Shown here: piece by piece, positions 51,715-61,263 of the stretch
Numbering within the stretch: the stretch's first letter is position 1
How the letters are laid out: each line of letters opens with the position of its first letter
NCBI RefSeq assembly: GCF_020012125.1
Contig: NZ_JAIFAG010000001.1
Location: 3,224,001 to 3,288,000 of the forward strand
DNA: 64,000 nucleotides
Reading direction: 5' to 3'
Source of the DNA: Hymenobacter psoromatis
GTDB taxonomy: Bacteria; Bacteroidota; Bacteroidia; Cytophagales; Hymenobacteraceae
Program-made: the position numbers and the translations under genes
The notes under the pieces: generated by a model
Databases searched by the model: none
The model's input: the letters and a program-made list of their open reading frames with translations, nothing else
Told to the model about the DNA's origin: nothing

Positions 51715-51803
51715 GAGGAGTGGAAAAAGCAAGGATAGAAACGGCGGGAGCCGCTCACACCATTTTGGTGCCAGAAATGCAGCACCGCCCGGAGTTGACC
51801 CGA

Positions 51804-51821
51804 GGGGGGGGGGGGGTAGGG
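51804..51821. other. Run of 13 G followed by TAGGG
   Basis: A homopolymer of thirteen G at 51804-51816, ending in one of the frequent GGGTAGGG words, in the divergent region before rimP. The exact length may be uncertain, as long G runs are easily misread. Confidence 0.6.
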
Positions 51822-51850
51822 CGGCACTTGGCAGTCCGCCGAAAGCGCCG

Positions 51851-51858
51851 TACCTTTA
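51851..51858 (+). promoter_or_regulatory. Probable -7 element TACCTTTA of the rimP-nusA operon
   Basis: Close to TAnnTTTG, 75 bases before the rimP ATG and about 28 bases before the leader hairpin. Confidence 0.45.
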
Positions 51859-51885
51859 CCTCAGAAATTGGTATTCAATCTGCTA

Positions 51886-51915
51886 AAGAGGGGACGCGCA
51901 GTCCCCTCTTTTTTT
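51886..51915 (+). terminator. Terminator-like hairpin in the rimP-nusA leader (putative attenuator)
   Basis: AAGAGGGGAC pairs perfectly with GTCCCCTCTT around GCGCA, directly followed by five more T. It is 17 bases before the rimP ATG, and no upstream plus-strand gene needs terminating. Confidence 0.75.
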
Positions 51916-51932
51916 GTCCCCTACCCCCTGCT

Positions 51933-52406
51933 ATGGCCCAATTTGACCGTCACCGCATTCAGCAGCTGCTCGCCGAGGCTCTTGGCGACAGTGGCCTGTA
52001 CGTGGTCGGCCTCACCGTATCGGACTCCGTAATGCCCAAGCTAACGGCAACCCTCGACGGGCCCGCCGGCCTCGGCATTCAGGAGTGCGCTCAGGTGACG
52101 CGCCGCCTCAACCGCGCCCTCGCCGAGACCTATGGCGAAGACGCCGCCTACTCGCTCGAAGTGACCTCGCCGGGGGCCGACCAGCCCCTCACCGACCCGC
52201 GCCAGTATCCGCGCCACGTGGGCCGCAGCCTGCTGCTAAAGCTGGCCGATGGTACTGAGAAAACCGGCCCGCTCGTGGCCGCTACCCCCGAAGGCATTGA
52301 GCTGGAAGAGGTTATCAAAGTGAAAACGAAAAAGACTACGCTGCCCGCCGCCTTTTTTCCTTTCGGGGACATTCAGGAGGCGACCGTTGTTATCTCCTTT
52401 AAGTAA
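51933..52406 (+). CDS. rimP: Ribosome maturation factor RimP
   Basis: 157 residues from the ATG at 51933; the longer open frame runs through the leader hairpin and is not coding. Seen: FDRHRIQQLLAEALGDSGLYVVGLTVSD, then ATLDGPAGLGIQECAQVTRRLNRAL, and YSLEVTSPGADQPLTDPRQYPRHVGRSL, the standard RimP signature for its two domains, ending with an Sm-like C-terminal part (LVAATPEGIELEEV). RimP helps mature the 30S subunit. It begins the rimP-nusA-infB unit, with 18 bases before nusA. Confidence 0.94.
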   Translation: MAQFDRHRIQQLLAEALGDSGLYVVGLTVSDSVMPKLTATLDGPAGLGIQECAQVTRRLNRALAETYGEDAAYSLEVTSPGADQPLTDPRQYPRHVGRSLLLKLADGTEKTGPLVAATPEGIELEEVIKVKTKKTTLPAAFFPFGDIQEATVVISFK

Positions 52407-52424
52407 GTTTCCAGTCGAAAAATC

Positions 52425-53840
52425 ATGGCTAAAAAAGTAGTCCCCAGCCCGCAGGAAGTCGCCGCCGCCGCGGCCGACCTGAACGCCCGGATGCTCATCG
52501 AGAACTTCCAGGAGTTTGCCAAGAGCCGCAATATTGACCGGCCCACGATGATGTCCATCCTGGACGACGTATTTCGGACGATGATTCGCAAAAAGTTTGA
52601 GGATGACTCTAACTTCGACGTGATTGTGAACCCCGACAACGGCGACCTTGAAATCTGGCGCAACCGCGAAATCGTGGATGATGATTCGGAAGACATCTGG
52701 GATTTTGACAAGATTCCGCTGGCCGAGGCGCAAAAGATTGAGCCCGACTTTGAAGTGGGCGAGTCGGTAGCCGAGCCGATTAAGATTGAGGATTTTGGCC
52801 GCCGGGCCGTGCTGCTGGCCCGCCAGACGCTCATCCAGCGCGTGAAGGATATGGAGCGCGACAACCTCTACCAGAAGTACAAGGACCTGGTGGGCGAGAT
52901 TATTACCGGCGAAGTATACCAGGTATGGAGCCGCGAAGCGCTTATCCTAGACAAGGACGAGAACGAGCTGGTGCTGCCCAAGAGCGAGCAAATACCCAAG
53001 GACCGCTACCGCAAGGGCGACACCGTGCGGGCCGTGGTGCACCGCGTAGACGTGGTGAACGGCGCGCCCAAAGTTATCCTGAGCCGCGCCGCCCCGGCCT
53101 TTCTGGAGCGCTTGTTCGAGCAGGAAGTACCTGAGATTTACGATGGCCTTATCAGCATCAAAAACGTGGTGCGCGAGCCCGGCGAGCGCGCCAAGGTGGC
53201 CGTGGAAAGCTACGACGAGCGCATCGACCCGGTGGGCGCGTGCGTGGGCATGAAGGGCAGCCGCATTCACCCGGTGGTGCGTGAGCTGATGAACGAGAAT
53301 ATCGACATTATCAACTTTACTGATAACCTGGAGCTATTCATTGCCCGCGCGCTGTCGCCGGCCAAGGTAGGCTCTATGAAAATCAGCGAACTAACGGGCC
53401 GGGTTTCCGTGTTCATGAAACCCGACCAGGTGAGCCTGGCTATTGGCCGGGGCGGTGCCAACATCAAGCTGGCCTCGCGGCTGGTGGGCATGGAGATTGA
53501 CGTATTCCGCGAAGCTACCGACTACGAGGAAGACATCTCGCTCGATGAGTTTACGGACGAGATTGAAGGCTGGATTATCGCTGAATTAAAGAAAATCGGC
53601 CTCGATACCGGCCGGGCCGTACTAGCCGTCAAGAAAGACGATATCGTGCGCCGTACCGAGCTAGAAGAAGAAACCGTGGACGATGTGTACCGCGTTATCC
53701 GGCAGGAATTTGCCGACGATGATGCCTTACCTGCGGAGGATGCCAGCCCGGCACCGGCCGCCGACACCGACAGCGCCCCGGCTGCTAATACCGACAGCGA
53801 CTCCGCTGCCAATACTGACAGCACTCCGGCCGCCCAATGA
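52425..53840 (+). CDS. nusA: Transcription termination/antitermination factor NusA
   Basis: 471 residues. The N-terminal polymerase-binding domain (1-125) is followed by an S1 domain (GEIITGEVYQVWSREALI, about residues 147-210) and two KH domains, including DPVGACVGMKGSRI and DQVSLAIGRGGANIKLASRL. The C-terminus ends in an acidic, repetitive tail of A, D, S, T and N, without the acidic repeats of E. coli NusA. It binds RNA polymerase and nascent RNA. NusA is known to control its own operon in E. coli; the leader hairpin at 51886 would suit that. Confidence 0.96.
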   Translation: MAKKVVPSPQEVAAAAADLNARMLIENFQEFAKSRNIDRPTMMSILDDVFRTMIRKKFEDDSNFDVIVNPDNGDLEIWRNREIVDDDSEDIWDFDKIPLAEAQKIEPDFEVGESVAEPIKIEDFGRRAVLLARQTLIQRVKDMERDNLYQKYKDLVGEIITGEVYQVWSREALILDKDENELVLPKSEQIPKDRYRKGDTVRAVVHRVDVVNGAPKVILSRAAPAFLERLFEQEVPEIYDGLISIKNVVREPGERAKVAVESYDERIDPVGACVGMKGSRIHPVVRELMNENIDIINFTDNLELFIARALSPAKVGSMKISELTGRVSVFMKPDQVSLAIGRGGANIKLASRLVGMEIDVFREATDYEEDISLDEFTDEIEGWIIAELKKIGLDTGRAVLAVKKDDIVRRTELEEETVDDVYRVIRQEFADDDALPAEDASPAPAADTDSAPAANTDSDSAANTDSTPAAQ

Positions 53841-53870
53841 GGGCCGGGGCCAACCGCCAGCGGGTACTTT

Positions 53871-53920
53871 ATTAAATCAAGCCAGTAGGCTTGACTTATA
53901 GCCTGCTGGCCAGATTTAAT
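53871..53920 (+). terminator. Long hairpin between nusA and infB
   Basis: ATTAAATC-AA-GCCAGTAGGC pairs with GCCTGCTGGC-CA-GATTTAAT around the loop TTGACTTATA, with a single two-base mismatch. No T run of note follows (CTTTACC). It lies just ahead of a promoter element for infB. Confidence 0.65.
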
Positions 53921-53933
53921 CTTTACCTTTGCA

Positions 53934-53941
53934 CCCTGAAC
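53934..53941 (+). promoter_or_regulatory. Probable -7 element TACCTTTG of infB
   Basis: Exact TAnnTTTG match, 23 bases before the infB ATG. With the hairpin at 53871, it suggests infB can be transcribed on its own. Confidence 0.55.
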
Positions 53942-53964
53942 GTAATCGTTCGCAACATAGCAGA

Positions 53965-56900
53965 ATGGCGGAAGCAACCCCGAAACGGCTTTTACAGGCA
54001 GCCAAAGACCTGAACATTGGCATCGACCGGGCCGTCGAAGCCCTTTCCCGTAAGGGGATTGCGATTGAGAATAAGCCCACTACCAAGCTTACCGGCGAGC
54101 AGGTGGGCCTGTTGGAGAAAGAATTCGCGGCCTCAGCCCAGGATAAGCAGGATGCTGAGCGCCACACCCAGGCCCGCCGCCAAAGCGAGCTGAACGCGCA
54201 GGCCCAGGCCGCCGCGGCCAAGCCCGCACCGGCAGCCCCTACCCCCCCACCCGCGCCCAAGCCCGTCGTGGTGGCTCCGGCTCCGGTCGTGGTCACTGCT
54301 GCGCCTGCGCCGCCCGCCCCAGCTCCGGCTCCGGTGGCTGCTCCCGTAGCGGCCGCCGCCCCAGCCCCAGCCCCCGCGCCGGAGGCTCCCAAGGCTCCCG
54401 GCCTTAAGGTTTTGGGCAAGATTAATTTGGATAGCAAAGGCCGGGTTATTCCGGCCCGGCCGGCTACGCCAGCTCCTACCCCGAAGCCTGCGCCCGTTAG
54501 CGTGGCACCTACCCCTACTCCTGCGCCAGCTGCTGAACTGAAGCCGGCCGCGCCAGTACCAGCCCCGGTGCCGGTAGCTGCTGCTGCCGTGGCCCCGGCT
54601 CCCACGCCCACCGTTGCGCCAGTTGCGGCGGCTCCGGCCCAAGTGCCTGGCCCTACTACCCCTACCCCTGATGCTCCGGCCGACGCTGCTGAGGAAGGCA
54701 CCATTACGGCGAAAGCCGACCAGCTAAAGGGCCTGACTGTGCTCGGCAAGATTCAGTTGCCGGTTGATTCCAGCCGCCGGGGTCCCGGCGGCCGCGGGCC
54801 GCGGCCGGTGGCCTCATCCGACGTGCGCAAGAGCGGCGTGGGTGCCAATAGCCAGAAGAAGCGCCAACGCTTACCTGCCCCCGGCCAGCCTAGCGGTGGC
54901 CAGCAGCAAAGCAGTGGCTACCAGGGTAACCGCCCCGCCGGTGCCGGCCAGGGTGGCAACCGCCCCGGCGGACCAGGCCAGAGTGGCAACCGCCCCGCTG
55001 GCCCAGGCCAGGGCAACCGGCCCGGCCAAGGCAACAACCGCCCCAGCCAGCCGCAGCCCGCGCTTACGCCCGAGCAGAACGATAAGCAGATTCAGGAGCA
55101 AATCAAGGCAACGCTGGCGAAGCTGAGCGGTGGCAAAACCAACGCCGCTGCCAACCGCGCCAAGTACCGCCGCGACAAGCGAGGCATGGCCGCCGAAGAG
55201 CGCGAAGCCCTGCGCGCTCAGAACGAGCTGGATGCTAAGACTCTCAAGCTCACCGAGTTCATTTCGGCCAACGACCTCGCATCGCTCATGGACGTGAATG
55301 TGAACGAGGTGATTAAGGTGTGCCTTGGTATGGGCATGTTCGTCTCCATCAACCAGCGCCTCGACGCGGAGGCTATCACGGTGATTGCCGACGAGTTTGG
55401 CTACGACGTGGAGTTTCTCTCGGCTGAAGAAGACGAGGAGCCGATTGACATGACCGACGCGCCGGAGGACATGCTACCCCGCGCGCCCATCGTGACCATT
55501 ATGGGCCACGTGGACCACGGCAAAACATCGCTACTTGACTATATCCGTGAGGCGAGCGTGGCGAAGGGCGAGGCCGGTGGCATTACCCAGCACATTGGCG
55601 CTTACGAGGTGAAAACGAAGTCGGGCAACCCGATTACTTTCCTCGATACGCCGGGTCACGAAGCCTTTACGGCCATGCGGGCCCGTGGTGCCAAGGTGAC
55701 GGACATCGCCATTATCGTGATTGCGGCCGACGACTCGGTGATGCCCCAGACCAAGGAGGCCATCAACCACGCACAAGCCGCCGGTGTGCCGATTATCATT
55801 GCCCTTAACAAAGTAGACAAGCCTACCGCCAACCCTGAGAAAATCCGGGAGGAGCTTTCGCAGATGAATATTCTGGTGGAAGAGTGGGGTGGCAAATACC
55901 AGAGCCAGGAGGTATCAGCCAAGTCGGGTATCGGCGTGGAAGACCTGTTGGAGAAAGTACTGCTCGAAGCCGAGCTGCTCGACCTGCACGCTAACCCCAA
56001 CCGCAATGCGATAGGCACGGTTATCGAAGCCGAGCTGGACAAAGGCCGCGGCTACGTAACCACCGTGCTGGTGCAAACCGGCACGCTCAACGTGGGTGAT
56101 ATCGTGCTGGCCGGCCCGCACTACGGCCGTGTGAAGGCCATGACCGACTACCGCGGCAAGAAGAAGAAGCTGGCCGGGCCCGCTACCCCCGTGCAGGTCC
56201 TTGGCCTGACGGGCGCGCCCCAGGCCGGCGACCGCATTCAGGTGATGGAAACCGAGCGCGAGGCCCGCGAGCTGGCTACCCAGCGCCAGCAGCTGGCCCG
56301 CGAGCAGAGCATCCGCACCAAGAAGCACATCACCCTGGACGAGATTGGTCGCCGCCTGGCTATCGGCTCGTTTAAGGAACTGAATATCCTGGTGAAGGGC
56401 GACGTGGACGGCTCGGTTGAAGCACTCTCCGACTCGCTGCTAAAGCTCTCTACCCCCGAAGTGAAGGTGAATATTCTGAGCAAGGGCGTGGGCGCTATCT
56501 CGGAAAGCGACGTGCTGCTGGCTTCGGCTTCGGATGCCATTATCATTGGCTTCCAGGTGCGGCCCTCGCAAAGCGCCCGCAAGCTGGCTGAGCAGGAGCA
56601 GATTGACGTGCGCCTGTACTCCATCATCTACAACGCCATTAATGAGGTGAAGGATGCGATGGAAGGGATGCTGGCCCCGACGCTGCACGAGGTAATAGTG
56701 GCCAACGCCGAAGTACGCCAAGTGTTCAATATCACCAAGGTGGGCTCCATCGGTGGTTGCATGGTCACGGATGGTACCTTCACCCGCAAGACCCGCGTGC
56801 GGGTGGTGCGCAACGGTATCGTAATGCACACCGGCGAAATTCAGGACCTTAAGCGCTTCAAGGACGACGTAAGCGAGGTGCGCCAGGGCTACGAGTGCGG

Positions 56901-56985
56901 TATTTCGGTCAAGAATTTCAACGACTTGCAGGAAGGCGACAACATTGAGGGCTTCGAGGAGCAGGAAATCAAGCGCAAACTATAA
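53965..56985 (+). CDS. infB: Translation initiation factor IF-2
   Basis: 1006 residues from the ATG at 53965. A small N-terminal IF2 domain ([22 protein letters not shown]) leads to a very long Pro/Ala-rich linker (about 80-260) and a Gly/Asn/Arg/Pro repeat of the type GNRPAGPGQ (about 320-370), probably unstructured. The GTPase core has G1 [12 protein letters not shown]3 DTPGHEAF and G4 NKVDK, and domains II-IV follow to the end. It delivers initiator tRNA to the 30S subunit. The linker is the only unusual part and is common among GC-rich Bacteroidetes. Confidence 0.97.
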   Translation: MAEATPKRLLQAAKDLNIGIDRAVEALSRKGIAIENKPTTKLTGEQVGLLEKEFAASAQDKQDAERHTQARRQSELNAQAQAAAAKPAPAAPTPPPAPKPVVVAPAPVVVTAAPAPPAPAPAPVAAPVAAAAPAPAPAPEAPKAPGLKVLGKINLDSKGRVIPARPATPAPTPKPAPVSVAPTPTPAPAAELKPAAPVPAPVPVAAAAVAPAPTPTVAPVAAAPAQVPGPTTPTPDAPADAAEEGTITAKADQLKGLTVLGKIQLPVDSSRRGPGGRGPRPVASSDVRKSGVGANSQKKRQRLPAPGQPSGGQQQSSGYQGNRPAGAGQGGNRPGGPGQSGNRPAGPGQGNRPGQGNNRPSQPQPALTPEQNDKQIQEQIKATLAKLSGGKTNAAANRAKYRRDKRGMAAEEREALRAQNELDAKTLKLTEFISANDLASLMDVNVNEVIKVCLGMGMFVSINQRLDAEAITVIADEFGYDVEFLSAEEDEEPIDMTDAPEDMLPRAPIVTIMGHVDHGKTSLLDYIREASVAKGEAGGITQHIGAYEVKTKSGNPITFLDTPGHEAFTAMRARGAKVTDIAIIVIAADDSVMPQTKEAINHAQAAGVPIIIALNKVDKPTANPEKIREELSQMNILVEEWGGKYQSQEVSAKSGIGVEDLLEKVLLEAELLDLHANPNRNAIGTVIEAELDKGRGYVTTVLVQTGTLNVGDIVLAGPHYGRVKAMTDYRGKKKKLAGPATPVQVLGLTGAPQAGDRIQVMETEREARELATQRQQLAREQSIRTKKHITLDEIGRRLAIGSFKELNILVKGDVDGSVEALSDSLLKLSTPEVKVNILSKGVGAISESDVLLASASDAIIIGFQVRPSQSARKLAEQEQIDVRLYSIIYNAINEVKDAMEGMLAPTLHEVIVANAEVRQVFNITKVGSIGGCMVTDGTFTRKTRVRVVRNGIVMHTGEIQDLKRFKDDVSEVRQGYECGISVKNFNDLQEGDNIEGFEEQEIKRKL

Positions 56986-57208
56986 CCGCGGATTCAAGCG
57001 GATTTAACGGCTTGCGCAGAGACGCCGCTAAAGCGGCTGACTAGCCGATATTCCTGGTGCTTTTCAACGCACCAGGCATAACAAGAAAGGCCACCCTGAT
57101 GGGTGGCCTTTCTTGTTATGCCTACGCAAAACGTAAGAAAATGAAAGCGCAGTCAGCCGCTTTAGCGGCGTCTCTGCGTAATCCGTTGAATCCGCTTGAA
57201 TCTGCGGT
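56985..57208. repeat. Nested palindrome after infB
   Basis: Outer arms of 58 bases (56985-57042 and 57151-57208) begin ACCGCGGATTCAAGCGGATT and end, before the centre, in CCGCTAAAGCGGCTGACT; they differ at only a few positions. Inside lie a small hairpin CCTGGTGC/GCACCAGG (57053-57076) and a strong hairpin (57077-57120). The left arm begins at the last base of the infB stop codon and the right arm abuts the next gene's stop. Confidence 0.85.
57077..57120. terminator. Terminator hairpin within the nested palindrome
   Basis: CATAACAAGAAAGGCCACC pairs perfectly with GGTGGCCTTTCTTGTTATG around CTGATG. A/T-rich outer stem parts allow use from either strand, ending infB on one side and the converging small gene on the other. 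Confidence 0.8.
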
Positions 57209-57639
57209 CAAAAGAGGAGGAATCGTTTTTTCTTCCCGTGGTCGTGCACTAGGGGCTTGCCCGTAGTGCGTCCGCCCATCTGCACCCGGCGCGATTCGCC
57301 CTTCTTCTGCTCTTGCCCTGGCAGCGCCCGGAACTTACGCACCGTAAACGAACCGCCGGCTTTGTCGAGCTGCCGAAAGGGGCCGCCGCGCTCGGCTCCG
57401 AAGCTGGTGTTGCCAGTGCGGGCTTCAAGCACTTGCAACTGCTGGTCGCGGGCCGCGTCTTCGGGGCTCATCTGCTGCTGGTGACGGGTGCGGTTGACAT
57501 CAAGGGGAAGGGTAGCCGCCGCACGTGCTGGGCTACCAGGGGCCGGGAAGTCGGGCGCACTAGTTTGGGCCTGAGCTACTGGCGAGGCCAACAGACAAAC
57601 GGAGCCAGCCAGAAGCGCGGTAGCAACGATTTTTTTCAC
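57208..57639 (-). CDS. Small secreted basic protein, uncharacterised
   Basis: 143 residues from a GTG at 57639, chosen because VKKIVATALLAGSVCLLASPVAQAQ is a complete signal peptide; the longer frame adds an unlikely N-terminus. The mature part is low in hydrophobics, with DVNRTRHQQQMSPEDAARDQQLQVLEARTGN, GGSFTVRKFRALPGQEQKKGESRRVQ and a basic end HDHGKKKRFLLF. No family recognised. The stop codon abuts the right arm of the nested palindrome. Confidence 0.65.
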   Translation of the reverse strand: MKKIVATALLAGSVCLLASPVAQAQTSAPDFPAPGSPARAAATLPLDVNRTRHQQQMSPEDAARDQQLQVLEARTGNTSFGAERGGPFRQLDKAGGSFTVRKFRALPGQEQKKGESRRVQMGGRTTGKPLVHDHGKKKRFLLF

Positions 57640-57792
57640 GCGTAGAACTGCTAAATGAGGTAAATGAGGCGAAAGAGATAAGCGGACAGCAAACCAGGTA
57701 GTAGGCAAAATACACGGCCCAACCCAAAATAATTTCCGGGCCGGTTAGTGAATGACAGCGCGACTGCAACTACCTCTTTGCCGCGTTATGGC

Positions 57793-58164
57793 TTAGGAGC
57801 GACTGCGGAGCGCGTCTCGGATTTGCGTGAGCAGAACTTCTTCTTTCGAAGGTGCTGGCTCCACCACGACTACGGGCTCGGGCTTCTTATTTACGCTATT
57901 AGCCCCTTTCACGATGAAGAAGATAATTACAGCGATGATGAGGAAATTGATAACGGCGTTGATAAACAAGCCAATTTTTAACGGACCCACTATAATATTC
58001 GAGAAATCAACGTGCCCAAGGGCCATACCCACGATGGGCATGATGATATCGTCGGTCAGCGATGTCACGATTTTTCCGAAAGCAGCGCCAATGATAACAC
58101 CAACGGCCAAGTCGAGCACATTACCCTTAGAAATGAACTCCTTGAATTCAGAAACAAACCCCAT
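57793..58164 (-). CDS. mscL: Large-conductance mechanosensitive channel MscL
   Basis: 123 residues from the ATG at 58164. The N-terminal helix [42 protein letters not shown] is the MscL pore helix, with the glycine/alanine pattern at the gate. The second membrane helix is [19 protein letters not shown], and a cytoplasmic helix follows ([16 protein letters not shown]). The channel opens under membrane tension to release solutes in hypo-osmotic shock. Length and topology are standard. Confidence 0.96.
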   Translation of the reverse strand: MGFVSEFKEFISKGNVLDLAVGVIIGAAFGKIVTSLTDDIIMPIVGMALGHVDFSNIIVGPLKIGLFINAVINFLIIAVIIFFIVKGANSVNKKPEPVVVVEPAPSKEEVLLTQIRDALRSRS

Positions 58165-58384
58165 ATGCAATGAAAGAAAAGATGAAAGAAAGGTTTTAAG
58201 TTAACGCCTACCCTGCTTTAGGAAGCTGGCAATAGTTATCCAGGCCGCAAGTAAACAGATGTAGTTGATAATCACAAAGTTTTGAACAATAAGCTGATGA
58301 TTTGATAAAATTTCGTCAAATATCATCTTTTTATAGCCTAAAAGCCGGGCGCGCGCGTCGAAACGACCTGCTGACCAGCAGCCG

Positions 58385-58392
58385 TACCTTTG
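58385..58392 (+). promoter_or_regulatory. Probable -7 element TACCTTTG of the crotonase gene
   Basis: Exact TAnnTTTG match, 41 bases before the ATG at 58434. It lies inside the longer open frame from 58302, supporting the later start. Confidence 0.5.
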
Positions 58393-58433
58393 AACCAGCT
58401 TTTCCTTACCCCTACCTCCTTAGTATTTCTAGC

Positions 58434-59228
58434 ATGGCCAGTTCGTTTGAAAATCTGCTCTACGACCTCGATGTCACCACCGGCATTCTGACCCTCACCG
58501 TAAATCGCCCCACTAAGCTTAATGCCCTAAATGCGGCCACGATAGCCGAGTTGGGCGTGGCCATTGACCAGGCGCGGGCCGATACGGCGGTGCGGGGTAT
58601 CTTGCTCACGGGTAGTGGCGAGAAAGCCTTCGTGGCCGGAGCCGACATTGCCGAGCTGGCGCAGTTGAGTGGGCCAGGCGCGCAGGAAGCTGCCGCTCGT
58701 GGGCAGGCCGTATTCCGGCGTTTCGAGACGAGCCCCAAACCCGTAGTGGCGGCCGTGAACGGCTTCGCGCTGGGTGGCGGCTGCGAGCTGGCAATGGCCT
58801 GCCACCTGCGCGTGGCCGCCGACAATGCTCGCTTTGGCCAGCCTGAGGTGAACCTGGGCTTGCTGCCCGGCTACGGCGGCACGCAGCGCCTAGTGCAGCT
58901 GGTGGGCAAAGGCAAAGCCCTAGAGCTGCTGCTCACCGCCGACCAGGTGAAAGCCGATGAAGCCCTGCGCCTGGGTCTGGCCAACCACGTGGTGCCGCTA
59001 GCCGAGTTAATAGAATTCTCCAAAAACCTGCTGCTGAAAATCTTAGGTAAAGCTCCAGTAGCCGTGGGCCTAGTGCTTGATTGCGTAAACACTTACTTCG
59101 ACGAAGGCGGTGAGGCCGGCTACGCGGCCGAAGCGGCGGCTTTTGGCCGGGCATTCGGCACGGCCGATTTTAAGGAAGGCACCGCCGCGTTTCTGGAAAA
59201 ACGCCCGGCAAACTTCAGAGGCGAATGA
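58434..59228 (+). CDS. Enoyl-CoA hydratase/isomerase (crotonase) family protein
   Basis: 264 residues from the ATG at 58434. Motifs: LTLTVNRPTKLNALNAATIAEL, the oxyanion-hole segments KAFVAGADIAEL and NGFALGGGCELAMACHL, and the catalytic region FGQPEVNLGLLPGYGGTQRLVQLVG, where E of PEV and the glutamate-equivalent position after GLLPG match hydratases. Many relatives hydrate 2-enoyl-CoA, such as crotonyl-CoA. The C-terminal AAAFGRAFGTADFKEGTAAFLEKR is typical. It stands alone, followed by a flippase gene. Confidence 0.92.
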   Translation: MASSFENLLYDLDVTTGILTLTVNRPTKLNALNAATIAELGVAIDQARADTAVRGILLTGSGEKAFVAGADIAELAQLSGPGAQEAAARGQAVFRRFETSPKPVVAAVNGFALGGGCELAMACHLRVAADNARFGQPEVNLGLLPGYGGTQRLVQLVGKGKALELLLTADQVKADEALRLGLANHVVPLAELIEFSKNLLLKILGKAPVAVGLVLDCVNTYFDEGGEAGYAAEAAAFGRAFGTADFKEGTAAFLEKRPANFRGE

Positions 59229-59345
59229 ATGATATGCTTATTATTTGATGTGCTGCCCAATCAACTCTATTGAACCTCTGAAAAATATCAACGAGACTCT
59301 CTGTTCAAAGCACATTAGCGCATTAATTAATCAGCACATTTTTTA

Positions 59346-60863
59346 ATGAGCATCGCTAAAAAGCTGGCCTCTCAAACGGCTATCTACGGGGTCAGCAGCA
59401 TCGTGGGGCGGGTAGTGAACTACTTGTTGGTGCCCCTGTACACGGCTCACTTCGTAGCAGCAGAATTCGGTATCGTGACGGGGCTTTACGCTTACGTATC
59501 GTTCTTAAACGTAGTGTTTACCTACGGGCTGGAAACGACGTTTTTTCGCTTCGCCAACCGTCCCGGCGAGGACCGTCAGGCGCTGTACAACCGTACCCTG
59601 AGCCTGTTATTGCTGAGCAGCGCCGGGCTCACTGCTTTATTGATGCTACTGGCCCGTCCTCTACTGGGGCTGTTGGGGCTGCCGCCCGGCCACAATGAGT
59701 ACGCCATCTGGATAGCGCTGATTCTGGGCCTCGATGCAGTGGCGGCGCTGCCCTTCGCCCGGCTGCGCCTGGAGAATAAGGCGCGCAAGTTTGCATCCAT
59801 TCGCCTCACCAACATTGCGTTGAATGTAGGGCTTAACCTCTTTTTTATAGTGCTGTGCCCAGCGGTGGCGCACAGCGCGCCCGGCAGCGTGCTGGCCGGG
59901 CTGCGCCCGCTGGTGATGGCCACATACAACCCTAGCCTGGGGGTAGGCTACGTGTTTTTGTCCAACCTGGCGGCCTCGGCCTTCACGCTGCTGCTACTGG
60001 CGCGCGAGCTGCTGGACTTCCGGTTTCGCTGGCCCGACCTAACGTTTTTGCGGCCGCTGCTGGCCTACGCCCTCCCTCTAATGCTAATGGGCCTGGCCGG
60101 CATGGTGAATGAAACCCTCGACCGCATCTTGCTGCCGGCCTGGCTGCCCCAAGGTTTCTACCCCGGTCTGAGCCGGTTGGCGGCGGTGGGTGTGTATGGG
60201 GCTTGCTACAAGCTCAGCATCTTTATGTCGCTGATAATCCAAGCGTTCCGTTACGCGGCCGAGCCTTTTTTCTTCGCCCAAAGCACTGAGAAGAACTCGC
60301 CCGCCACGTTCGCGCTGGTACTGAAATGGTTCACGCTATGCTGCGCATTTATTTTTGTAGGTATCAGTCTGAATTTGAGCTGGATAGGGCCCCTTTTTCT
60401 ACGGCGGCCCGAATACCTGACCGGCTTGCGCGTGGTGCCAATTCTGCTACTGGCCAACCTGTTTTTAGGTGTCTACTACAACTTGTCGGTCTGGTTCAAA
60501 CTCACGGATAAGACGTATTTTGGCACCTACATCGGGGCAGCGGGTGCGGTGCTGACCATCGCGCTCAATTTTTTGCTGATACCCGTGCTAGGCTACCTGG
60601 GCAGCGCCTGGGCCACGCTAGCCTGCTACTTCCTGATGGCCGCGCTATGCTGGTGGCTGGGCGAGCGGCACTTTCCGGTGCCCTACCCCGTGGGGCGGCT
60701 ACTGGGGTGGCTGCTGGGCGCGGTGGCGCTGGTAGTCCTGGGCCAAGCGGCCGAGCAGCAGTTGGCCCACGGGGTGGGCTACGCCCTGGGGCTGGCCCTA
60801 CCCCTCTTCTTCGTGGCAGCCGTATATGGGGTAGAGGCGCGGCGCGGCCTGCGTCGGGGGTAG
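59346..60863 (+). CDS. Polysaccharide/lipid-linked oligosaccharide flippase (Wzx/MATE-like)
   Basis: 505 residues with about 13-14 hydrophobic helices and no signal peptide. The start KKLASQTAIYGVSSIVGRVVNYLLVPLYT and LEFGIVTGLYAYVSF-type segments fit the polysaccharide synthesis (Wzx) branch of the MOP superfamily, which moves lipid-linked sugar units across the inner membrane. Later helices such as FRYAAEPFFFAQ and LGSAWATLACYFLMA support this. No glycosyltransferase or polymerase genes are nearby, so the polymer is unknown. Confidence 0.88.
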   Translation: MSIAKKLASQTAIYGVSSIVGRVVNYLLVPLYTAHFVAAEFGIVTGLYAYVSFLNVVFTYGLETTFFRFANRPGEDRQALYNRTLSLLLLSSAGLTALLMLLARPLLGLLGLPPGHNEYAIWIALILGLDAVAALPFARLRLENKARKFASIRLTNIALNVGLNLFFIVLCPAVAHSAPGSVLAGLRPLVMATYNPSLGVGYVFLSNLAASAFTLLLLARELLDFRFRWPDLTFLRPLLAYALPLMLMGLAGMVNETLDRILLPAWLPQGFYPGLSRLAAVGVYGACYKLSIFMSLIIQAFRYAAEPFFFAQSTEKNSPATFALVLKWFTLCCAFIFVGISLNLSWIGPLFLRRPEYLTGLRVVPILLLANLFLGVYYNLSVWFKLTDKTYFGTYIGAAGAVLTIALNFLLIPVLGYLGSAWATLACYFLMAALCWWLGERHFPVPYPVGRLLGWLLGAVALVVLGQAAEQQLAHGVGYALGLALPLFFVAAVYGVEARRGLRRG

Positions 60864-61263
60864 TAAAGTGCAAAAAAAAGCATCGAACAGTGTTCGATGC
60901 CTTTCTGAGCTATGAAAACAAACTTAGCCAACTTCCTACGCCTCGGCAAACTGTGCAAACAGTACTGCTTCGGTTTAGGCTGCTAACCGCTACAAAGATG
61001 CATCATCTATTGGGTTTCTGCTACTGCTTTTCGGCGAAAGAGCCAATTCTCTTGCTCAAAATTTGCTCCTGAGTGCTGATTTACCGCTTAAACTCCGCAA
61101 AAAGTGGGACTAAACATTGCAGGCCGGCGTTAGTCTATACGCTGGGAGCGGAAGCCGGGCACGGCACCATTACCGGGCTTTCTGGTACCTTTACGCGTCC
61201 AAAGGCTTAATTTTTTCGTATCTTCGTTCTCATCATCTTTAACGGCTTTGCAGCTGCCAGCTC
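60864..61263. other. 400-base gap before the TatA genes
   Basis: No gene. It starts with a hairpin GCATCGAA/TTCGATGC (60880-60900), with eight A on the left side and CTTTCT on the right, a likely bidirectional terminator. The rest holds no repeat or reading frame I can support until the probable -7 element TACCTTTA at 61186-61193, 70 bases before the first TatA start. Confidence 0.55.
60880..60906. terminator. Terminator hairpin after the flippase gene
   Basis: GCATCGAA and TTCGATGC close a five-base loop; CTTTCT follows on the plus strand, and eight T would follow on the minus strand. Confidence 0.7.

Noticed and set aside
51804..51816. G13 tract as a phase-variable switch
   Set aside because: It lies between divergent genes, outside any coding frame, and could be a sequencing uncertainty; no supporting promoter geometry.
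60647..61072. 141-residue plus-strand frame overlapping the flippase end
   Set aside because: Out of frame with the flippase and then crosses a terminator hairpin; low-complexity in the overlapped part.
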